A DNA stretch of 64,000 nt, from positions 17,366,242 to 17,430,241 of the forward strand of contig ML677373.1 of assembly GCA_007922305.1 (NCBI GenBank). Reading direction: 5' to 3'. Position 1 is the first letter of the stretch. The number at the start of each line of letters is the position of its first letter. The DNA is from Dermatemys mawii. Its lineage: Eukaryota > Chordata > Testudines > Dermatemydidae. A model generated the notes under the pieces. It had not been told where the DNA came from, ran no database searches, and saw only the letters and a list, made by a program, of their open reading frames with translations. The translations under genes and the position numbers were made by a program. Below, piece after piece: positions 56,526-64,000 of the stretch.

Positions 56526-58642
56526 TCTTATATAGTTTGGCTCAGCTCTACTGGACTCACTGGAACTACAGAGACATACACAAGGTGTGGAGCTGGCTGC
56601 CAGTGTCTTAAATATATTGAGGAATTAAGTGGTGGGATTTTCAAAGCAACTAAGGACCTTAGCCGCCCAAATCCTATTGAAAGTCAATGGGATCTGGCCA
56701 CCTAACGCCATTAGACTCCTAGAAAACCCCAGCTGAAATGGAGACGACGGAGGGATGGCTATTCAGCACATGAATAGGTCACCAACTGTTTCTATAAAAA
56801 GCTTATTTAGCATTCACAGCCCTGTAACAGGTTAGACTCTCTTCATTAAGCTTTTAAAACCACCTGCTTCTTAATGAAAAGTTCTGCAACCAGGCCTAAA
56901 CCCCACCCTGAGCGAAGAAGAAGAACGGCCACATTCCTGCTGCCCAAGCAGGGGGAGGAGCAGCACCGTGCTGGGGGGCTCCCTGTGCCCTGGGGTCCAG
57001 GAGTGTTTTGTGGACAGTCAGCAGGGAAGCATACGGGCAATTATGCAGATTCGCCGGCCAGCCCCTTCATGCGGCAAGGGAGAGGAGTGGAGCTGCTGCA
57101 GGGGATGACTAACGTCAAAGCCAGAGAGTGAATGGGAAGGGGATCATTCCCCTGGCCATCCCCCAGGACTCTTGTACAGTGTTCAGGACCCGCTCTGGCC
57201 CCAAAACTTTGTTTATTTCTGATGACTTAGAAGGCAACGTTATTCCTGACCTAAATTGCTGCACATACTCTTGAAAACCGCCTCTTTGCTTACCCTGAAG
57301 AACATGGGGGCCTAGTGCATACAAAACAAAATCCACTTCTGTGCAAAGGACCAGCTCAAGGTCTATGCCCCACAAATGGATGCAGCGGCCTTGTCCATAC
57401 TCTCTGCACACAGTATCAATTGAACGTATCAGTAATAAAAGGCCTGGCTTCTGGAAACTACAGGTCTGGAATAACACAGTGTCCCTGTAGTGGCTCTCGG
57501 CTCCCAGCACAGTCTCCGGCTGCCCACTATCCTCCCAACAGTTTATCTGGAAACGCTGCTGCTCGGTTTTTTTGGAGGGGGGATGGGGGGGCGGTTTGGT
57601 TGTTGGAAGTTGTGGGAACTCTTAAATATTCAAAGCCAGGCACAGGCTGCCAGATTTCAGAAAAAGCTTGGAAAACACGAGTTTTTCACAGGGTTGGCTG
57701 AGCCTCATGTTTTTCTGGGATGGGTTCCAGGTACCTGAGGACTGAAAAGCCGAAGAAAAAATGGAGAGAGTCAACAATTCAGGTTTTTCCAGGCAAAACG
57801 CAGATAAGCCCAAGCAAATCAAGACAGCCATGCACTCTACTGGGGCTTATTTGTTTCAGCTCTTAAATATTTTTAGCTGACGGTATCTTTTGAGTTCTAA
57901 GGGAAATTTAAGAGACTAGTTGTTTTAAGAAGTCCTGCAAATCTCTTTCCTTTGATCTCCCCATGTACTCTGCATAGGTGTGCTCTCATTTACAACTCGG
58001 AAAGACCTGAAGATCTTGTTTCTAAGCTCCTAAGTACGGGGCAGGTTTGAATTCCAGTCAGCAGAAAGTAGAAACAGAAGAGGTCTAGATGGTGAATGCT
58101 TTTGCCCTACTACTTGTGTCTGCTCTGAAGGATGCAATCACATCTGGGTGAAATTGACTCTGGAGCAGAGGGCCTGCACCATATACGTCCTCCTTAAGCC
58201 CCTGGATCGTGTTATCAGCCCGGCTTATTAGCTGGTCAAATCATTTAAAAATCATGCATGTTGGACAATTAGTTCAAAAAACAACCTGGCTTCCAGGCTC
58301 CAGCAAATGACTTAGCTGATGGGTGTTACTTGACCTACTCTTGTGGAGCTTATATATTGCCCAGGCTTTATGCTGGTGCTCTGCACAGAGAGGACATCTA
58401 GCTTTCCTGAGCAAAAAAGTCAGACCCCTCCCAAGAGCAGCCAAAGTGCAAGGATCATTCATGCAGGTCACAAAGCCCATGCATGGACTATGCAAGAGTG
58501 TTTTCAATTAAGTATCCCTTAATCCCTCAACATCCCAAGTGTGTCCCTTGCATTAAATCTAGAATAATTCAGCCTAGCCTGCCAGGATATCAGCCACAAA
58601 TGGTCTGTGTGCTCTTGTTGGTATAGATGAGCCGTTTTCATG
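56526..58642. other. unique sequence with a phrase repeat
   Basis: At 56630-56735 'gggattttcaaagcaactaaggaccttagccgcccaaatcctattgaaagtcaatggga' belongs to a phrase family also seen near 1140, 33010 and 37941. Frames at 57115-57510 (minus, 131 codons) and 57315-57701 (plus, 128 codons) overlap in opposite directions and show no motif, so neither is called. Confidence 0.45.
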
Positions 58643-58960
58643 AGTCTGAAAGGTCAGAAGGGACCACAACGATCATGCAGTCTGATCTTCTGCATAAAAC
58701 AAGCTATAGAATTTCATCCAATAATTCCTGTAACACATGGAATTAATCTTCCCTAATAAATAACTGATCATCATCAAGTTGAGTAACTTGTGCCTGAACT
58801 ATAGCATATCTTTCAGAAAGGCATCAGCACCTAGTTCCATGGGGTCCTGACCCATGCTTAGGGCTCCTTGTGCCTCCACAAATAATCATCTGAAGACTCC
58901 AAGTGATGATGATTTTGCTTCTTCCTTTGGCAAGCCATTGTTGAGCCATTATGGCTACAA
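58643..58960 (-). mobile_element. CR1 3' end fragment
   Basis: The text 'aaaggtcagaagggaccacaacgatcatgcagtctgatcttctgcataaaacaagctatagaatttcatccaataattcctg' is the reversed CR1 3' end. Weaker family text continues ('ctatagcatatctttcagaaaggcatcagcacc', 'gactccaagtgatgatgattttgc'). Confidence 0.75.
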
Positions 58961-59384
58961 CTCCTATTATTGCGGAGCTGTATTTTATTTCTAACTCTAA
59001 TCTCTACTTCCATCCCTGGTATTCGCTTAGATTGTAGTCACCATACTAGCATGGGAGGGATTGCTGTCACTGATCCGTGTGCGTGAAAAAGTCATGGGAC
59101 ATATCAGTAAAGGTGAGCTCTCACAAATTCCCAAGTCATTCAACAGCGAACGAAAGCAATGCGGCGGTGGGAAACAATTTAAAGCCCCAGTCCAAAACTA
59201 AAATCCCAGTCAGAGAAAAGAAACCAATAAAAGTCTAATTGTAGGACAGGATTTTGATGCTAATAGGGAATTACCTAACGGAAGCTTTGATCTCTCCATA
59301 GGACAGGCATTTTGTTTAATTAAAGAGGAGGAGGCTCGCATACCCAGTGAGGATTTGACATGGCATGGAATAGGTAGCCATAGG
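58961..59384. other. unique sequence, no gene seen
   Basis: Nothing recognised. Confidence 0.4.
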
Positions 59385-59925
59385 TACGCCCACAGGTAAA
59401 ATGCTACAGTAGCACAGCTACTGCTGCACCACTGTGGAGCTGCAGTGTAGATATTCATTAGAGTGATGGGAGAACTCCTCCCTGAGAGGCAGAAGAATTC
59501 CTCTGTCGACCTAGCACCATCTGCACTGAGGGGTCGGTTGGCAAAGCTTCACAAATTTTTCACAGCCAACTCTGTGGGTGCTCCAGGACGGGAAAAAAAT
59601 GGTGGATGCTGAGCATGCACTGGCAGCTCCCCTCCACCACCCCCAGCACCTCCCGCCCACCGGTGGGCCCTTTGGATCAGCGCCTCCCCCTTCCTCCCGA
59701 CTGCTGCAAACAGCTGTTTTGCACCGTGCAGGAGGCTGGGGGGCGGGGAGGAGCGAGGTTGAGGCCTGCTCAGGGGAAGGTGTGGAACTGGGTGGGAAGA
59801 GGTGGGGCAGGGTGGGGCCTTGAGGGGGAGGTGGGGTAGGGCCCAGCGCTTTGAAAAGTCGGCACCTGTGCCCCTGAGAGACATAGTTATGCCAACGTAA
59901 CTTTTCAGTGTAGACCAGCCTTATA
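59385..59925. mobile_element. DNA repeat split by a GC-rich insert
   Basis: The outer element runs from 'tacgcccacaggtaaaatgctacagtagcacagctac' through 'ctcctccctgagaggcagaagaattcctctgtcgacctag' to 'gcaaagcttcacaaatttttcaca' at 59564. It resumes with 'cccctgagagacatagttatgcc' at 59871 and ends 'acttttcagtgtagaccagcc'. Joining the halves gives 'tttttcacacccctgag', the hairpin centre of the family; the fragment at 31490-31580 is the other example here. Confidence 0.6.
59565..59870. mobile_element. GC-rich DNA repeat nested in the previous one
   Basis: It begins gccaactctgtgggtgctcc and ends gaaaagtcggcacctgtg, with a GC-rich centre ('cagctgttttgcaccgtgcagg' etc.). The sequence creates long frames (166 and 111 codons on minus, 81 and 77 on plus) that are by-products of composition. 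The ends are ill-defined and no TSD was found. Confidence 0.5.
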
Positions 59926-61698
59926 GATACAGTGGAGATACCAGTGTAACCCACATCAACATTGGCAGGAAGGTTACAGATGCAGCTGTTACTATGGCGA
60001 AAGACAAACATTTCTATTTTTCTATCCCTTTGCTAGCTTTCCAAATTGGAGTATTGATCAGTGTGTGACTGCCATTATGTTAATTAGTAAATAACAATTT
60101 CTAGAAGACAGACAGACCATATGTTGTAGGCACTGATATTATTTCCATCTATCATTACAGAATGTTGCTCTATAATGGAGGAATATGGAAGTATGTTGGT
60201 AGACTTCTTTGATTACACAGCAAATAACACAGGGCCACACATTAATGACCAAATCTACCAGAAGTGAATTTTGGTTTCTCTACAGTTTTCTTCCAGGTTT
60301 GTTAACTGAAATAACATGTTGCTGACCAGCTAATGTATTTAACACTGAGGATGACTTGAAACCCAGCTAGCTTCTGTTCACTCAATTTAAGTCAAAGGGA
60401 CTTTTGAGTGCATGAAGAAACTAAGGTCGGGCATTCTTATATGAAAAATAACTTTCAGATTTGAACTACAGTGGCCAGTTGCTGACTTCTGTCTTATGAA
60501 ATTTTCAGTTGAGTTTTCATAAATAGCAATGTTACTTCAGGTGCTCAACCTAGGTTTTAGGCTTTTGGGGGTAAATTCATACCAATCTCTGGTTTGGGTT
60601 TTGATGATTTTACCCATTTTTGTTTCATGTCTTTTACGTCGTGCCCTAAGTTTAGTTGATGTGAATGTACTGAACCGATGACTGAAGAGAGGACTACCTT
60701 ACTATTTCACTGTGTATTTCTGAATACATCTGTCATGTAGATTTTATGTGGCTCTGGCAAGAACAAAGGGGTGATCCAAAGCCTACTGGAATGGACAGAA
60801 ATCTTCAATCACTTGGGCTTTGGATCAAGCCCATACACATTGGAATTTACCAGTCTGGGATTGTTGCAGGTCTCAGAGCCAACAGGTCTATGATCTTCAA
60901 GGGATTTCAAGCTCTTACCCCATGGACTAGGTGATTTCAAATGCTGTTCTGTCAAAGAGAAAAAGAAAACAAGAACTAAATTAGGCTGTATTGTGGAAGC
61001 CTTGGAGTGGTCAAAAGACGATTCTGACGCTCAGCTGAAACCATCAACTTTCACATGATTATTTTATAGCGCTCGTAATGTTCACAACAGACTAATGCAA
61101 GCAAGGACTCATTTCTTTTACATTCAAAAAACTGTGTATGTTGGCAGAAAATGTCTCTCTTCAAAGCCTATTAATGGTGAATTACCAAATAAGATAAAAC
61201 AGTAAGCTACTTAAACTGGTAATCAAACCTGTTTACCTTGATGAAAGGAATGGTTAAGGGCAATGAAGGGTGTAGCAACAGATGAGAGACTACTACCTTG
61301 AGCCCAGTCCTTCAAATACTTACTCTTACATTATGAGTAGACAAAATTCAGGATCATTTAGATGGGTATGAATACACACGGAAGACCCCTTTTTTTTTTA
61401 ACCAATTGTAATTTTAAAACTGATTACACTGTCTGACGAGATAAATCCGTGTCAAGCACAATGGCACAGGCAAAGATTCTGTGCAAATAAGTAACAAATA
61501 TTTGGTTAGTCTTGCTGGTCATATGCTGGCAGCCTTATACTTGCTAGCCATAGGCTGGCAGTTCTGGAAGAGGGTTTCGCAGGAATTGCAAAATGGCAGG
61601 GATATTTTGTTCACATAGATCAGTATTTTGTTAATTATCTGAAATGAATGTAAATCAATAGGAAAGCATTGTGATGAACTGCAGTCACAGCTGAAGTT
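59926..61698. other. unique sequence, no gene seen
   Basis: This is AT-rich and ordinary. The 61500-61565 phrase 'tgctggcagccttatacttgctagccataggctggcag' is a short near-repeat. Confidence 0.45.
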
Positions 61699-61790
61699 TC
61701 ATAGCATAAGGCCAGACGGACCCCTGTGAGCATCTATTTCGACCTGCTGCGTAACACAGGCCAGAGTGTTTCACTCAGTCATTCCTGCCT
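61699..61790 (-). mobile_element. CR1 3' end fragment
   Basis: The text 'tcatagcataaggccagacggacccctgtgagcatctatttcgacctgctgcgtaacacaggccagag' is a diverged version of the reversed CR1 3' end at 58643. Confidence 0.65.
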
Positions 61791-63269
61791 GAAATGTAGA
61801 ACTCCCGTCACAAAATGCACAGCTTAGCACATCGCTGGCTCTAAGAGCCCATTAGCCAGTGAAGTGCTGTGCTCTTGTTACTGTTCATTACCAGGTGGTG
61901 ACCTAAGAAGTTTAGTTATTTGGGGTCATTTTTGGCCAGGTAGCCAACTTTTTTTTCATATGCTCACTACACCAAATCCTGAGAGGGGCTGTGGACATAC
62001 AATGCCAGTGAATCCAGCAGGGGCTGCAGGGGGGCAGGACCTTAAGGATTTGGCTCCAGGTTTTTGTAGAAAGTTTCTTAGGTACAGTGGGCTTCATCTG
62101 GAAGCTCTGTCTCAGTTTTTATTGAAGTCAATGGGGGAGGTGGGGAGTTTGCCTAAATAAGGGCTGAGTCAATGCTGAATCAGGGTTTATGGCCTTGGCC
62201 CAATACACACACAACTTAAATAATTGCTTGGACTGTTTGTGTATGGTTTTCCACACCACTGGGGAGACCTGAACAATTCCCATGTTCTGGAAAGACCACG
62301 AATGCAGGACTCATCCTTGCTCTCCCGCTCCAAGGGCACCATGCAGCAAAATCACCAAGACTGCTCACTTCCTGGGCTGAAAATCCCAACCCAGGGATGC
62401 CAGGCATCCCAGGGTTGGGGTTCTCAGCTGCCCTTTCATGTAGTTCATTGTGTCATTGTTCACACCCTTTTGTTCCCAAGGATTAAAGCCAATGTCTTCA
62501 TGCTCTCAGCGTAAGTATGATATCTGTTCAGGGAAGAAACCCTTAGATCTAGACTAGTCATTTGCCACTGGCACTTTAAAATACCTATTGTACTTGGTGA
62601 TCATCCCAGAGAGAAGATCTCAGAATAGGATCAAACAAATGAAAAGTACGTAGCTGCAAAGGATAGAGGTTTGGTGTGAAGACTTGGGGTAGGGCTATGG
62701 ATGTAGGCCCAATCCTCTTCTCCGTACCCAGGCAAAACTCCCACAGCGCACTCATCTCTGCTAATCGTCTGGGAAAACTGCAGCAGCAGCAGGACTTATT
62801 GTTCATATTCCTGTCTCATTACTTTCCTACCTGTGACATCTTGCCCTAGCTTGAACAGCCTCCGGCAGGCCAATTACACTCATCCAATGGAGACAGTTCC
62901 TAATTGCTTGTATGGAGTGAAGAGATCCAGAGACTGAACACCATTTAAAAGGTTGGTTTTCTTCACAAGATCCCCAAATATGCCCATTCAGTACTAACCT
63001 GGGAACTCATGCGATGACACCGAAAAGAAAAGCCTTTGGCCCCATTCCTGTTTACACTGAGACCCTGTTTCACCATTCTGACAACACAATGGGGCCTTCT
63101 TATATCTTCAGAATTTGCTCCCACTTTCTGTCCAGTCCCTTTGTACAACCAGAGCTGAATAAAATGACCTTTGTGTAAAGGAGAGCCAGGCCCAATGTAT
63201 CTGTTAACATTGGCAGGGAAATTGTTATTACTTGCATGTTATGTCAGGCGACAGGCATGGTCTGAGCAC
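61791..63269. other. unique sequence, no gene seen
   Basis: Frames at 61864-62160 and 62224-62514 have no signature. Confidence 0.45.
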
Positions 63270-63400
63270 ATTGTTACTATTATTTGTATTGCAGTAGTGC
63301 CTAGGAGTGCCAGTCATGGACCAGGACCCTATTATCCAAGGTACTGGAACACCAAGCCCCAGCGCTCAGACACTGAAATCCTGATGTGCTAGTCAACACT
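63270..63400 (-). repeat. MIR-like SINE tail, reversed
   Basis: It contains 'actattatttgtattgcagtagtgcctaggagtgccagtcatggaccaggaccctattatcc'. Confidence 0.65.
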
Positions 63401-63724
63401 GTTGTTAGATGACTGTCAACCTGTTACACATGCAGAAACCTCATTATCTGAGACAGGTTCATGTTCCCAGTACTAAAAGATAGAAGGGCTCCTATTCCAT
63501 ACAGCGGGAGGTTTTGGATATTCTGATAATGGAGGCTGTACTTTATTCCAGCACTGGAGGAACACATATCTGGATGCAGCCCATTGTAAAATGGACAAGT
63601 TCTCCATCCAATTTCTTTTGTCCTAGACCCTATTATCTCAGGCCTTCAGTTTCTTTGTCTTCTTGACAACTGTTGAGGCCTATCTCCATCAGACGGAAAA
63701 CCCCGTGACATACAGAACACATTG

Positions 63725-63788
63725 TGGATTATTATTATTTTATGGCAGTAGCTCTGAGAGGACAGGGACTTGTTGTGCCAGGTGCCAT

Positions 63789-63819
<31 letters not shown>

Positions 63820-63860
63820 ACAGCTCCTGGCCCAAAAGAGAATACAGTCTGCAATGTTAC
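63725..63860 (-). repeat. MIR-like SINE tail, reversed, with CA expansion
   Basis: The (att)n start, 'tggcagtagctctgagaggacaggg', a (CA)n run at 63789-63815, then 'aaaagacagctcctggcccaaaagagaatacagtctg' follow family order. The CA run replaces the usual 'acaaacacag' segment. Confidence 0.6.
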
Positions 63861-64000
63861 CAGTTCTTGTGATGTTACATTTTGCAATACTTGATAGTTT
63901 TCTTAATCCCCAGTTCCTAGAGTGAAGAATCTCGGCTATCATTAAAACAGAAAACATTTCTAGCCCCCAAGGCTGCAGAGAAAAGCTCGAAAACATACAA

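Noticed and set aside
59511..60011. 166-codon proline-rich frame on the minus strand
   Set aside because: It crosses the borders of two nested DNA repeats, and the proline content comes from the GC-rich insert.
63789..63815. CA tract as a possible regulatory Z-DNA site
   Set aside because: It is a plain microsatellite inside a SINE tail; no further evidence of function.

Overview
The window looks like non-coding, repeat-rich vertebrate DNA. It has no operon structure and no long reading frames with family signatures. Old interspersed repeats alternate with unique sequence. The repeat vocabulary is: a Penelope-like element (PLE) with a GIY-YIG-type endonuclease remnant; CR1/L3-like LINEs ending in the '...cagccctatgattctat' style or coding the degenerate CR1 reverse-transcriptase tail; many MIR-like tRNA-derived SINEs; and several non-autonomous hAT-type elements with 8-bp target-site duplications (TSDs). 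From memory, this mix is typical of turtles (Testudines), or at least of a non-avian sauropsid. No species can be named from the sequence alone.

Layout. 1-4.1 kb: unique sequence with SINE pieces. 4.1-6.6 kb: nested repeats, namely an L3/CR1-like LINE cut by a hAT element, then a SINE cut by both a MITE and a G-rich 701-bp hAT element. 7.1-7.7 kb: an interrupted CR1. 9-10.5 kb: a PLE end, a CR1 3' end and a 131-bp hAT MITE with perfect TSD. 11.9-13.0 kb: two exon-like open stretches with splice-site-like borders (11919-12227 and 12789-12959), the only plausible host coding sequence found; the gene is not recognised. 13-22 kb: mostly unique, with SINEs, a PLE hairpin element and a purine-rich tract. 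22.5-22.8 kb: a decayed Ty3/Gypsy-like gag fragment. 27.5-28.2 kb: the best preserved PLE copy, with an 11-bp TSD. 33.3-34.3 kb: a CR1/L3 3' end with internal deletion. 34.8-35.9 kb: a hAT copy nested in a MITE, followed by a second small MITE. 38-42 kb: several DNA-transposon-like repeats and a hairpin PLE with a 13-bp TSD. 42-64 kb: SINEs, AT-rich repeats, another PLE hairpin, a nested DNA repeat at 59.4-59.9 kb, CR1 3' ends and microsatellites.

The window reads as intron or intergenic DNA around one possible plus-strand gene. I found no tRNA or rRNA gene, no CRISPR array and no intact transposase, reverse transcriptase or viral gene. I found no convincing new biological system. The most checkable observations are the two exon candidates, the PLE structures with TSDs, and the nested insertions that give relative ages. 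Family names come from memory of consensus sequences, not from a database search.
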